Positions 27,590 through 36,330 of a DNA stretch of 64,000 nucleotides are shown piece by piece (positions within the stretch are counted from its first letter, which is position 1; each line of letters begins with the position of its first letter). Made by a program: the position numbers and the translations under genes. The notes below the pieces were generated by a model. It was given only the letters and a program-made list of their open reading frames with translations, did no database searches and had not been told where the DNA came from. The DNA comes from Clostridium_AD sp937920395 (GTDB lineage: Bacteria > Bacillota > Clostridia > Clostridiales > Clostridiaceae): assembly GCA_052274345.1 (NCBI GenBank), contig DAVZGP010000012.1:13326-77325 (forward strand), given 5' to 3'.

Positions 27590-27853
27590 CTATTCTACTT
27601 TAGCTGCTTCTTTATTTAAAATAATTCTTTTTGTAAATAGTCCACCTTGCTTAAGATAATGCAAAACATATTCGTTATCATAAACATTATGTATTTCTAA
27701 TTTTATTATTCCTTTTGTTTTTAAGACTAATTTCACTTTATTAAATTCATCAATTTCAGCTTTTTCAGTTAGCATAGTATAGACAAGTTTTTGTGAATAC
27801 ATAGCCCAAGTTTCTAATAGTTCATCAAGTGGTGAGTTTACATCTATATCCAT
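27590..27853 (-). CDS. Hypothetical protein, 87 residues
   Basis: Not recognised. Small soluble protein with an acidic N-terminal half (MDIDVNSPLDELLETW) and a basic, hydrophobic C-terminal half (LFTKRIILNKEAAKVE); no signal peptide or membrane segment. It has a plausible AAGGAGG ribosome site before the ATG and its own terminator, so I take it as a real single-gene unit. Confidence 0.65.
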   Translation of the reverse strand: MDIDVNSPLDELLETWAMYSQKLVYTMLTEKAEIDEFNKVKLVLKTKGIIKLEIHNVYDNEYVLHYLKQGGLFTKRIILNKEAAKVE

Positions 27854-28066
27854 TTATTTCCTCCTTGTATAATATAAGTAATATTACTATATTTACTTGA
27901 TATTTTTTCTTGTACATTCCTATTATATATAATTCATTATAGATAATCAACTTACATTATAAATACGGATGATATATTTCAATATATTTACTCGTGAACA
28001 CTAAAAAATTTTCTACTCCTTATAGTTATTGCCATTTTTTTAAAAATAAAACAATTATCCACTATT

Positions 28067-28702
28067 TTATTTAATTAAATTTGCAGAAACAATATAACGG
28101 TCCGGAGCATCCCCAATAAAATTAAACGGATAACATGTTGTTAGTGTTAGTATCGCACTACTTGTAGGTACGATTACTGTCTTATCATCTTTATGGACAA
28201 TTCGCGTGCCTTTCACCTTATATGTGAATATACCTGCTGATGTTTGGACAATCAATTTGTCTCCTATCTTAAGCTTTCCTATTTTACTAAAGACAGTATC
28301 ACGATGACCAGAAAGAACGCAATTATCTTTTTCTCCAGGAAGTACACTTTGTGTATAATGACCCACACCTTTTTTTAACTCATTTTCGCCAGTTCCCTCA
28401 ACAATAGGTACTTTCTGGTTTAAAGTTGTCATAGTCAAGCTACCAATATTATCTCCATCATTTGGATATATAGAATAAAGTTTTTTATTTACCACTTTCG
28501 TTGCCACTTTTGTTAAAGCTTTTGTTGATATTTTTGTTGTTGATTTAGAAATATGGCTTGGAACTGCCTTCACTAAGTTATTAGACTGTGACCATATACT
28601 ATATGCTGCAAAAGCAATAATTCCTATCCCAAAGCCCAAAAACAAAGTAGACAGAACCTTAATCATAGTAATTTTACTCCATAGTATTTTCAATTTATTC
28701 AT
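28067..28702 (-). CDS. Class D sortase
   Basis: Membrane-anchored cysteine transpeptidase that joins LPxT-type proteins to the wall. 211 residues: one N-terminal membrane segment (about 15-37), a Ser/Thr/Lys-rich stalk, then the sortase barrel. Catalytic residues are His133 (SGHRDTVF), Cys190 (TLTTCYPF) and Arg202 (DRYIV). Length and the TLTTCYPF block fit class D. Its ATG overlaps the stop of the upstream surface protein by 8 bp, and that protein carries an LPDTS sorting signal, so the pair is very likely enzyme and dedicated substrate. Confidence 0.92.
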   Translation of the reverse strand: MNKLKILWSKITMIKVLSTLFLGFGIGIIAFAAYSIWSQSNNLVKAVPSHISKSTTKISTKALTKVATKVVNKKLYSIYPNDGDNIGSLTMTTLNQKVPIVEGTGENELKKGVGHYTQSVLPGEKDNCVLSGHRDTVFSKIGKLKIGDKLIVQTSAGIFTYKVKGTRIVHKDDKTVIVPTSSAILTLTTCYPFNFIGDAPDRYIVSANLIK

Positions 28703-30071
28703 AGCGTTTTCTGCTTTTTAATCCTAAAGCTCCAGTAAGTGTTAGAGCGATACCTATAAGGAGTAACTCATATAAATGAGTAGAAGTATCCGGAAGTCTC
28801 CCCCCCTTAATGGTATGTGTAACGACGCCTTGTTTTGGGCCTGAATTATTACCATTATTGGAATTAGGATTATTTGTATCCGTATCAGTTGGTTCGTCAA
28901 ACATATTTGCAAAACTAAATGAATTTGCAGGCGTAAGTGTTGGTATTATAACATTTACATTCCCGTTAATATTACTGTTACTTAATTCATAATGTAAACC
29001 CACTGTATACGTGCCTGCTTGCATAATTTCAGTAGTAGCAGCAACTGCTCTTTTACTTGCACTTTGAGTAAATGCTTTGTCAAGCTTTGCCATATCTAAA
29101 ATAAGTTCTATATCACCTTTCGTACTTATTACGTATCCATTTTCATCTATTGTATAGGTAATATCAATTCCTTTATCTCCAAGTATCTTTACATCTTTAA
29201 GCTTGTCCATCATTTGGTTAAATCCATCTAAAAATCCTTGTGATTCAATTGTAGTAAACATTTTATCCATATCTGATTTCATGCTATTAATTTCAACGGT
29301 TGATGATCCGGTATTTTTCATTTCTGCTATTATTAAATCTTTTAGAAGACTTTGTATTTCTTTATTCTTAGCAGTTAAATTAACTACTTCTCTTATAAGA
29401 TTTTTGAGTTGTATGTCATCAATTTTAACCCTATACATATTCCCATCTTTAGATATAAAATTATAATTAGCACCTAATAACGTCGAATATTTTTGAAATA
29501 AAGTTATAATTGATCCCTGTAGTTCTTTGTTTTCACTAAGCATTTTTCCAAAATCCATGTTACCTAGTTCTGGCTGAATTTCAGATGTTTTATTCATCTC
29601 ATTAAGATCTATTAACATATATTTATTAATATTCTGCGGTGATGCCATCATTTCAAATAGATCAGGTGATTTTACAATTTCTTTAACAATAGGGGTTTTA
29701 CCTGTAAGATTTATGTCGCTCCACAATTCTCCAGCATATGGGCTTCCACCTACAACCGCTGACATTTTAACATATTGTTTTACAACTGTTCCAGCACTAT
29801 TTCCAGATGTCTTAGAATTGAAGTTTACTTGTAAGTTGTTTAACATATCACTTATCATCCCAAAATCTTCTTGATCTTGTTTTGAAAGCCCCTCAGCCTT
29901 AAATATTAAACTCAATTTCCCGTTACTTTCCATTGATGTTGCTTCATTTGTCTTTAATATGGCATCTGAGAGCGTTTTTGTTTGCGCATTTGCTACAGAC
30001 ATTGGTAATACAAAAATCAACATAGCTATAGCAATTATAAAAGAACATCCTTTTAATTCAAATTTTGTCAT
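28695..30071 (-). CDS. Sortase-anchored surface protein with LPDTS signal
   Basis: 458 residues. N-terminal signal peptide (about 1-30, ending VANAQT), a large Lys/Asn/Met-rich extracellular region without a family I recognise, and a C-terminal sorting signal: LPDTS at 426-430, a hydrophobic stretch, and the charged tail KSRKRYE. A linker of Asn/Asp/Thr repeats precedes the signal (about 395-412). The extracellular part looks like a lipoprotein-like beta sandwich (sequences such as YMLIDLNEMNK and VKIDDIQLKNLI), but that is a guess. Co-transcribed with the class D sortase. Confidence 0.85.
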   Translation of the reverse strand: MTKFELKGCSFIIAIAMLIFVLPMSVANAQTKTLSDAILKTNEATSMESNGKLSLIFKAEGLSKQDQEDFGMISDMLNNLQVNFNSKTSGNSAGTVVKQYVKMSAVVGGSPYAGELWSDINLTGKTPIVKEIVKSPDLFEMMASPQNINKYMLIDLNEMNKTSEIQPELGNMDFGKMLSENKELQGSIITLFQKYSTLLGANYNFISKDGNMYRVKIDDIQLKNLIREVVNLTAKNKEIQSLLKDLIIAEMKNTGSSTVEINSMKSDMDKMFTTIESQGFLDGFNQMMDKLKDVKILGDKGIDITYTIDENGYVISTKGDIELILDMAKLDKAFTQSASKRAVAATTEIMQAGTYTVGLHYELSNSNINGNVNVIIPTLTPANSFSFANMFDEPTDTDTNNPNSNNGNNSGPKQGVVTHTIKGGRLPDTSTHLYELLLIGIALTLTGALGLKSRKRYE

Positions 30072-30255
30072 ATCATCTACCTCCGTATATTATTTTTCAT
30101 AACTGTTAAAATAATATCATATTATAAACAGAGTGTAAACAAGATTAATAACCCACATTTGGTCAATTTTCCTTATAATATAGCAATATAAAATGAACAT
30201 ACGATTTTAGTTAAATCATACATTCATTTATTTTTTTAATTTTATCGCCATTTTG

Positions 30256-30465
30256 TTATAAAGAAGTATCAGTTATTTTTCTTTCATTAAACCAAAGCAG
30301 TGACCATATGAGCACTGGTAAAAATGAAATAATCAAATATACCATACCAAATTTATTACCTAGTATTCCAAATCCTGCTGATAGTCCCAAAAGAAGCATA
30401 GTCCAACTCATTTTATAGTCATGAAAATTGTGTCTAACAATTCTTATTAATTTGTTTTTTTTCAC
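30256..30465 (-). CDS. Small membrane protein of the ABC exporter operon
   Basis: 69 residues with two predicted membrane segments (about 20-34 and 38-55) and a charged C-terminus. I place the start at GTG 30463-30465, preceded by GGAGGGG at good spacing; an in-frame ATG five codons upstream overlaps that ribosome site. It follows the permease gene by 28 bp and is probably the last gene of the GntR-ABC operon. Function unknown. Confidence 0.65.
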   Translation of the reverse strand: MKKNKLIRIVRHNFHDYKMSWTMLLLGLSAGFGILGNKFGMVYLIISFLPVLIWSLLWFNERKITDTSL

Positions 30466-30493
30466 TGATAACCCCTCCATTTTATTTTATATA

Positions 30494-31162
30494 TTAAAAT
30501 TCTTTATTATTATAAATACGAATTGAAATCATAAGGGAAACCATAAAGAAAATTAAACCTGTTATTATAGCTAAAGAATTTATAGTTAAACTAGAAGTGT
30601 TGGTTATAAAATAATTAAATTTATGCACAAAGACATTATTGGGGTTTTCATTAATATAGCTAATAACGTTCATTGGTACGAAAAAAATTATCATAAATAT
30701 TGCCACTGTGAATAATTTCATTTTTGCAACTCCAAATTTAAAATACACAGGATAAAATACAGCACTAAATATACATATAGCTGATATAACCAAAACAATA
30801 TCCAGTAATGAAATTGACCCAATAAAAGATGAAAGCCCTGTGACCTTGCCTATAACATCAACTAATATAGAACAAATAATTCCTATGCTTCCAAACACAA
30901 AGGTTGATATATATTTTGATATAACAATATCAGATCTTTTAAGTGGTAAACTATTTAATATAACTTCACTATTGTTTTTATCATCATATTGTACTGCAAA
31001 TGTTATATACAGATAAGTTATTATCATGGGAGACATTACATATAACCCAAAGCCATTTGGAAATATATTAGAAAAAAAAGCTAAAACAAAAGCAGCATAA
31101 AGGAGTGCAAATATAATAGTTTTTTTCTGAATAAGAATATCCTTTTTTATTAAATTAAGCAT
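30494..31162 (-). CDS. ABC-2 type transporter permease
   Basis: 222 residues with about six hydrophobic segments and no other domain, matching the permease half of ABC-2 exporters. It starts at the stop of the ATPase gene (TAATG, 1-bp overlap), so the two are translationally coupled. Substrate unknown; GntR/YtrA-linked exporters of this build often respond to cell-wall-active compounds. Confidence 0.88.
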   Translation of the reverse strand: MLNLIKKDILIQKKTIIFALLYAAFVLAFFSNIFPNGFGLYVMSPMIITYLYITFAVQYDDKNNSEVILNSLPLKRSDIVISKYISTFVFGSIGIICSILVDVIGKVTGLSSFIGSISLLDIVLVISAICIFSAVFYPVYFKFGVAKMKLFTVAIFMIIFFVPMNVISYINENPNNVFVHKFNYFITNTSSLTINSLAIITGLIFFMVSLMISIRIYNNKEF

Positions 31163-32022
31163 TAAGCATTCCCCCTAACCGTATATACCATAATATCTTC
31201 TATCGAAGCTTTTTCAACAATTCCTCTTCCTTTAAATATTTTTCTTGCTTTAGTAACATCCTTTGTTAAAGCCTCAAATCCGAAACTATTTTCTTTTATA
31301 CTTACAAATTCTCTCTTAATATCATTGTCTAAAAGTTCTTTGCTCCCTTTAACTATTCCGTAATTTTCAATAATATCATCCTTAGTCCTTGAGAAAACTA
31401 ATTTCCCTTTATTAATAAAAGTAATATAATCAGCAATCTTTTCAAGATCAGTTGTTATGTGAGTTGAAAAAAATATACTTACATTTTCGTCTTGAATTAC
31501 ACTACATAAAATATCTGACAGTTCACTTCTAAATACTGGGTCAAGCCCTGAGGTGGGTTCGTCCATTATAATAAGCTCTGCATTATGACAAAGTGCTAAT
31601 GCTAAAGAAAGTTTCATTTTCATTCCTTTTGATAGGTTTTTAATTTTATTCTTTTTAGGTAATTCAAATTCTTTTATATATTTTTCAAACAAGGTATCAT
31701 TCCAGCCCTTATAGAAAGGCCTAATTATATTTTTCATTTCCATAATGTTTAGTTCTTCATAAAAATAATTATCGTCATAAACAAAACCTATTCTCTGCTT
31801 AATCTCTTTGTTATGCTTTATATTATCCAATCCGAAAATCTTTATATCTCCACTATTCTTTTTAATAAGGTTCATTATAAGCTTTATAGTTGTGCTCTTA
31901 CCTGAACCATTTGGCCCTATAAACCCCATTATAGATCCTCTTTCAACGTTAAAAGTTAAATCATCTAAAGAAAAATCTTTATAAGTCTTATTTAAATTTT
32001 TTATTTCCAAGATGTTATCCAC
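31162..32022 (-). CDS. ABC transporter ATP-binding protein
   Basis: 286 residues. Walker A GPNGSGKST at 36-44, signature LSKGMKMKLSLAL, Walker B and D-loop LIIMDEPTSGLDP, H-loop FFSTH. Architecture (one ABC domain plus a C-terminal 70-residue tail) matches the BcrA/YtrB-like exporter group. Second gene of a four-gene operon led by a GntR regulator. Confidence 0.93.
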   Translation of the reverse strand: MDNILEIKNLNKTYKDFSLDDLTFNVERGSIMGFIGPNGSGKSTTIKLIMNLIKKNSGDIKIFGLDNIKHNKEIKQRIGFVYDDNYFYEELNIMEMKNIIRPFYKGWNDTLFEKYIKEFELPKKNKIKNLSKGMKMKLSLALALCHNAELIIMDEPTSGLDPVFRSELSDILCSVIQDENVSIFFSTHITTDLEKIADYITFINKGKLVFSRTKDDIIENYGIVKGSKELLDNDIKREFVSIKENSFGFEALTKDVTKARKIFKGRGIVEKASIEDIMVYTVRGNA

Positions 32023-32064
32023 GTTTTACCCCCTCAATTATTTACCTCTTTATCCTATTAGATA

Positions 32065-32442
32065 TTAATTTTCTTCGGTATACAAAATTGCTAACATACT
32101 TTGTAACTCTTCTAAACTTAAATTCAAGAATTTACTTTCTGATACAACACCAGCTAGGTTTTCTTCTATAGTTTTTAATCTTTTTTCTCTTATTAGATCT
32201 TTATTTTGACAAGATACATAAGAACCTTTTCCAGCAACAGTCTCAATAAAGCCTTCTTTTTCAAGTTCTTCATAAGCTCTTTTAGTTGTTATAACACTTA
32301 TGAGAAGCTCTTTTGCTAAACTTCTTATAGATAGTAAAGCATCCCCCTGCTCTAGTTCTTCTTTCATAATAGCCGTTTTAATTTGTGTCACTATTTGTTC
32401 ATAAATTGGATCCTGGGATGAATTTGAAATTATAATATTCAT
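32065..32442 (-). CDS. GntR family (YtrA-type) transcriptional regulator
   Basis: 125 residues: an N-terminal winged helix (about 8-75, with PIYEQIVTQI, SIRSLAKELLISVITTKRAYEEL and GKGSYV) and a short helical tail of about 45 residues, typical of the YtrA subgroup that lacks a large effector domain. It is the first gene of the exporter operon, and a perfect inverted repeat overlaps its promoter, so autorepression is likely. Confidence 0.93.
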   Translation of the reverse strand: MNIIISNSSQDPIYEQIVTQIKTAIMKEELEQGDALLSIRSLAKELLISVITTKRAYEELEKEGFIETVAGKGSYVSCQNKDLIREKRLKTIEENLAGVVSESKFLNLSLEELQSMLAILYTEEN

Positions 32443-32461
32443 AATCTGCTCCTTTGTAGCT

Positions 32462-32503
32462 AGTGTATATATTCAGTATATACACTATAGTTTTTAATGT
32501 CAA
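32462..32503 (-). promoter_or_regulatory. GntR operon promoter with overlapping operator
   Basis: On the minus strand: TTGACA -35 (32498-32503), 17-bp spacer, TATACT -10 (32475-32480). The 10+5+10 inverted repeat AGTGTATATA-TTCAG-TATATACACT (32462-32486) covers the -10, the expected position for YtrA-type repression. Confidence 0.88.
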
Positions 32504-32574
32504 CAATATTTCACCTTTTATACTAATAATATGTAAAAAAGCAAATTACTTTTATATTTACCACAACCAAAAAA

Positions 32575-32612
32575 AGCCTCACATTTAGCCTATTATGACT
32601 TAATGTGAGGCT
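32575..32612 (-). terminator. Terminator left of the integrated element, probably ancestral to the NifU/GGGtGRT operon
   Basis: AGCCTCACATT (32575-32585) pairs with AATGTGAGGCT (32602-32612); on the minus strand it is followed by TTTTTTGG. It lies about 90 bp beyond the left direct repeat, where the terminator of the GGGtGRT gene would have been before insertion. Confidence 0.8.
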
Positions 32613-32699
32613 TGTCCCTAATCTATCTAGTTTAACCTAAGCTCTTCTATAAACATAAGAAACCAAGATGAGGGACTTTTTTATTAAGGTTCAATAAAA

Positions 32700-32819
32700 A
32701 ATTTATTTGCTCATTGCTTCTTCAACTGCAACTGCAACTGCAACTGTAGCACCAACCATAGGATTATTTCCCATACCTATTAATCCCATCATTTCAACAT
32801 GAGCTGGAACTGATGAAGA
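32700..32819 (-). repeat. attL: displaced 3' end of the GGGtGRT gene, 120 bp
   Basis: 119 of 120 bases match 42692-42811. It encodes the last 37 codons and stop of the GGGtGRT protein with no gene body attached. The single difference (G at 32709, A at 42701) is a synonymous serine codon change. Beyond 32819 the two copies diverge at once. This is the left boundary of the integrated element. Confidence 0.95.
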
Positions 32820-33151
32820 CTAACCGTTGGTAAGACTGGCTTAAGAAACATTTTAACTATTTAGCGATACACGTTCTATTAATAATAGTATACTACATTT
32901 TGGGAAATAGTCAATATTATATTCTTAAATTCAACTATAAATTTTGTTATAAATATCCTATAAATTATATAATAAATTCTATTGTACTATATGTCCAATC
33001 TAAGAGAGGTTAAATTTGTACGCATAATTGCATTGCTTGGTTAGATTGTATTTAATATAGTCTAATCTGTAGCCATGAATTTGATTGTATACATATACAA
33101 AAAAAGAAAAAAGATACTCAAGCAATTAAGCTTAAATATCCTTTTAAATTA

Positions 33152-33514
33152 TTATGCTACTGGAACTTCTGAAACTGGTGTTACTTCTTCAATTTGTTCT
33201 ATTACTTCTTTTCCAACGTTTATAATTCCACCGATTGCTTTATTAATTAGAAGTATATCTGCATCAGATAATTTAGTTCTAACTTTCATAGTATTCATAA
33301 AAGTTGTTAATTTTGTATCTCCAAGATTTCCTAAACGTTCGTCTTCCTCAATTGCATCCCATACTAATTTTCCTAATTTCATGTTTTTTTCTAAGTTTAA
33401 ATTTTTTGTATGAACAATTATAAATTTAACTATATATGGAATTACTGTACCTGAAATTACCAAACTTAATACTGGATATAAATAATTTAATACTACTGTT
33501 AACATATTGAACAT
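33152..33514 (-). CDS. Phage holin, LLH family
   Basis: 120 residues: one N-terminal membrane segment (about 5-35), then a long amphipathic helical region (NMKLGKLVWDAIEEDERLG) and an acidic tail rich in Val and Glu. This matches LLH-type holins, which open the membrane for the endolysin. AGGAGATG ribosome site. It directly follows the broken amidase gene, the usual holin-lysin cassette. Confidence 0.85.
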   Translation of the reverse strand: MFNMLTVVLNYLYPVLSLVISGTVIPYIVKFIIVHTKNLNLEKNMKLGKLVWDAIEEDERLGNLGDTKLTTFMNTMKVRTKLSDADILLINKAIGGIINVGKEVIEQIEEVTPVSEVPVA

Positions 33515-33527
33515 CTCCTATTTTTTA

Positions 33528-34125
33528 TTATTGTATAATCTCTTTGAATGAGTCATAACCTTTTTCCTTTAATTCTTTTATACGTGCATCAGCGTTGCTT
33601 TCATCTGAAAAACTACCAGTCACAACCCTATAAATCTTACCTTTTGTAACTGGTTTGGTTACAATAATTGGTCATATCGTTAGTGTCCATGAAGCAACAT
33701 TCTACAAGCATTGCTTTCATAGTCGTATTATGAATGACATATAATCCTTTTCCATCTTTGATTCCACGATTTTTGAATCCCATTGCTACTATGTTTTTTA
33801 AAGTTCTTGTTGCCTCAATCAGTGCTTTTGCTCCATATGTAAATATTTCTGTCCCATAACCTCCTCCTGCATTCAAGTGAATTGCTACATATAAATCTCC
33901 ACCAGTTACATTTGCTTTATTAACTCTGTAAGCTAGTGAACTCATAACCGTTGAAGCACTATCACATGAAACTATTACTACTGTATGACCTAATGCTTTA
34001 AGTTTAGCTTCTACTTTATAACCTATTTCTCTTGTACATGCTTGTTCTGTTTTTCCTGCTCCTTGACATCCTGTATCTGCACTACCTTTAGCAATATAAT
34101 GACCACAATCTATTAAATACTTCAT
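33528..34125 (-). pseudogene. Frameshifted N-acetylmuramoyl-L-alanine amidase with SPOR tail
   Basis: The open part (33637-34125, 162 residues) is an Amidase_3 domain with zinc ligands visible as DCGH (His8) and AIHLNAGGG plus the catalytic MLVECCFMD glutamate. Right after CFMDTNDM the frame changes: the intended continuation, KPVTKGKIYRVVTGSFSDE and on to a TAA at 33528-33530, is a SPOR-like peptidoglycan-binding domain in another frame. The catalytic domain also loses its last helix, so a small deletion plus frameshift near 33650 is likely. Phage endolysin that is probably inactive or impaired. Confidence 0.82.
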
Positions 34126-34155
34126 TAATAAGACCTCTCTTTCTATTTATTTAAA

Positions 34156-34458
34156 TTAAACTAATCCACCAATTAATAGTGTAAAAACTGCTGTTCCAAC
34201 AACTGTAATTCCTATTTTCATAAGTTGCTCCCAATTTCTTGCAGGTTTCTTTTCTAAAATATCTAATTTTGATGCTATTGTTTTTATTGAGTCTTTAATA
34301 TCTGTTAAAATTGTAAACATATTTTTATATTGTTCCTTGGTTGTTGCACTCTCAATTTTTACGTTGGTTATATCCGTTTCCACTACATTAAGTCTATTTT
34401 TAATTTCGCTTACTTCTCTTATTAAATTTTCCATATTGGCATCCAACTCCTCGTTCAT
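34156..34458 (-). CDS. XhlA-like membrane protein (holin-associated)
   Basis: 100 residues: a long coiled coil (about 5-70) followed by a C-terminal membrane segment (about 80-98). This fits the XhlA/hemolysin family found in phage lysis cassettes. Ribosome site AAGGAAGTGAGGATATGAAC is good. Reads into the amidase gene, 30 bp away. Confidence 0.78.
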   Translation of the reverse strand: MNEELDANMENLIREVSEIKNRLNVVETDITNVKIESATTKEQYKNMFTILTDIKDSIKTIASKLDILEKKPARNWEQLMKIGITVVGTAVFTLLIGGLV

Positions 34459-34557
34459 ATCCTCACTTCCTTATTATTATTTTTTATATCATTTTAGTTT
34501 TAGATTGACTTATTATTAAAGGAAGTTTAGTATTAAATTATGTCCTTTAGGGGATTT

Positions 34558-34650
34558 GTGGAGCATCTTGATTTCAACGTCGGGTGCTCCACTTTATTTT
34601 CTCGCATAAAAATAGACACCCTTTTGAGTGACTTAATTGTCGTATTTTTA
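34558..34650 (-). terminator. Two hairpins between phage genes
   Basis: GTGGAGCA/TGCTCCAC (34558-34592) and, nearer the upstream gene, ATAAAAATA/TATTTTTAT flanking GAC/GTC (about 34605-34650). The second has a U-rich end on the minus strand and likely ends the 136-residue gene's transcript. Confidence 0.55.
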
Positions 34651-34653
34651 TTT

Positions 34654-35064
34654 TTATACTTTTGATTGTAAAGCTAATACTTTTGCTTTTAATGCATTCT
34701 TTGTATTTATTTTGTCTTGCCATTCTTGAGGTAAATTAGTTGTAATCATTCCTAATCCACTCCAAGTTACTTCTTGGAAATCACTTAGTATTGCTTCATA
34801 ATCCTCTAATTCTTTAATTGTATTTGTTAATTCTATATCTTTATCTTCTGTATCATCTAGTATCACACATAAACCAGTTTTAAAATCATAAACATCACCA
34901 CACCAAACATCTTTTAAAGTAGTCAATATTGCGATTTGATTGTCATTTTCATACACCCAATCTTTTGGAAATACTATATCGGGTTCGTTTTTCATTGGTT
35001 CTGCCCACTCCATCTTTGATGCTATTAAACCACTATCTTTATCCATAATTAAATATGTTATCAT
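34654..35064 (-). CDS. Phage-associated hypothetical protein, 136 residues
   Basis: No firm family. It is acidic, with Trp-rich segments (KDWVYENDNQ, EVTWSGLGM) and a C-terminal helical part, reminiscent of small proteins that follow tail fibre genes. I start at ATG 35062-35064, preceded by GAGGGGAG; the frame is open 18 codons further upstream but that part overlaps a tail-protein remnant in another frame and has no ribosome site. Confidence 0.6.
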   Translation of the reverse strand: MITYLIMDKDSGLIASKMEWAEPMKNEPDIVFPKDWVYENDNQIAILTTLKDVWCGDVYDFKTGLCVILDDTEDKDIELTNTIKELEDYEAILSDFQEVTWSGLGMITTNLPQEWQDKINTKNALKAKVLALQSKV

Positions 35065-35080
35065 TAATAATCGCTCCCCT

Positions 35081-35236
35081 CTAAAAGAATTGTATAATAC
35101 CTGACCAACTTGATACACTTGAACCTAAATTGTATATTGTAGTTGCAGAATTAGTACTGTGATAGTTGAAATAAATAGTTCCTGTAGTACCACTTAGAGA
35201 AACAATTGGTGCGTAACCTAAATTATAAGTTATGAT
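35081..35236 (-). pseudogene. 3' remnant of a phage tail/fibre protein
   Basis: About 50 codons ending at a TAG (35081-35083) encode Ser/Thr/Tyr/Gly-rich sequence such as LGYAPIVSLSGTTGTIYFN and SSVSSWSGIIQFF, typical of the C-terminal end of tail proteins. Upstream the frame is closed by a stop. It marks where the structural genes were deleted between the terminase small subunit and the lysis cassette. Confidence 0.55.
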
Positions 35237-35282
35237 TATAAAATATATTTATATTATGTTAAAATATTCGTTTTATTCATTC

Positions 35283-35696
35283 TTAGTCTTCTAGTGTAAC
35301 GTTGATAGTACTGCCATTAGACGTAACATCCTTATGCTCTACTAACATACCCATATACTGTGCTAATAACTGCGATGCCTTAATACGGTCACTATGTCGT
35401 GCGTTCTCATCGAATGCTATTGATTTAATATTGTTGACCAGTTCACCCACAGTGCAGTCTAAATTGTCAGTATAACTATCTATTAATTCATTGATATACT
35501 TCTTTATGTTAATGTTTGCCAACAATTTACTTGCTGTTGTCCTTGCACTATTGGGGTCTGTATCCTCGCCATATGCCCTTATATAAGCTTGTGTTGCATT
35601 GAGATCTACTATGTATTCTACACAGAAGTTCTTCTGATTATCATTTAGTTTACTCTTACTATTCTTAACCTTATCTTTTATAACTTTACTTGCCAT
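35283..35696 (-). CDS. Phage terminase small subunit
   Basis: DNA-packaging recognition subunit, 137 residues. The N-terminal helix-turn-helix (LNDNQKNFCVEYIVDLNATQ, then AYIRAYG and SARTTASKLLAN) is the Terminase_2 hallmark, followed by the oligomerisation helix and a short tail. The large subunit that should follow is absent. Confidence 0.88.
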   Translation of the reverse strand: MASKVIKDKVKNSKSKLNDNQKNFCVEYIVDLNATQAYIRAYGEDTDPNSARTTASKLLANINIKKYINELIDSYTDNLDCTVGELVNNIKSIAFDENARHSDRIKASQLLAQYMGMLVEHKDVTSNGSTINVTLED

Positions 35697-35723
35697 TATT
35701 CATCACCTCCAATCTGATTAATA

Positions 35724-35927
35724 TTAATACTCTCTCTTTTCTTCTATATAAACAGTTATTACTTCACCACAATTATCCATAGCATTATCACTTAATGGAT
35801 TAGATACTATATCATATCCATTTTTTATAAGTGCCTCTATAATAACGTAACTCATACGACTATCTTTTAATTCCAATTTTGCAATTTCTCTTTTAAAAAT
35901 ACCTGTTCTATCTATTAAAATATTCAT
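35724..35927 (-). CDS. Phage-associated hypothetical protein, 67 residues
   Basis: Small, mixed-charge, no membrane segment. It reads in the same direction and lies 27 bp upstream of the terminase small subunit, with a GGAGAATAAT-type ribosome site. Not recognised. Confidence 0.5.
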   Translation of the reverse strand: MNILIDRTGIFKREIAKLELKDSRMSYVIIEALIKNGYDIVSNPLSDNAMDNCGEVITVYIEEKREY

Positions 35928-36091
35928 TATATTATTCTCCTCTCTATATTGTATTGCAATATTGCTATACTAATTACCTAGTACACTACAAAAAAAGAAT
36001 ATCATATAGATATTCTCTTAATTACCTTATTATTCTATTCTTTAGATTTCTGCATTTACAACATATGTATTGATATAGTATATTTATAATA

Positions 36092-36292
36092 TTAAATATC
36101 ATATGTCACTACATGTTTCTTATGAAATTCCTTCTCTTTAAATAATTGATATTTGTCCATAACATCACTATATTCAATATGTTCATCAGGATTAATTTCT
36201 ATTACTCCAGTTTTCATTAATTTTTCATATCTTTCATCATCTTTAATATTTGATAACTTTTGATAAGCTTTTCTATATTCTTCATTGCACTT
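36092..36292 (-). pseudogene. 5'-truncated phage gene fragment
   Basis: About 66 open codons ending at TAA (36092-36094) encode charged sequence such as NEEYRKAYQKLSNIKDDERY and KEKEFHKKHVVTYDI. There is no start codon at the 5' end, where stops occur immediately. An internal ATG could give about 41 residues. Not recognised. Confidence 0.45.
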
Positions 36293-36330
36293 TTATTATA
36301 CCAAATACACATATTTCTTCAAGTTAAGCC

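Noticed and set aside
35081..35118. N-terminal extension of the 136-residue phage protein (start at 35118)
   Set aside because: The extra 18 codons overlap the end of a tail-protein remnant in another frame and have no ribosome site; GAGGGGAG points to the ATG at 35062-35064.
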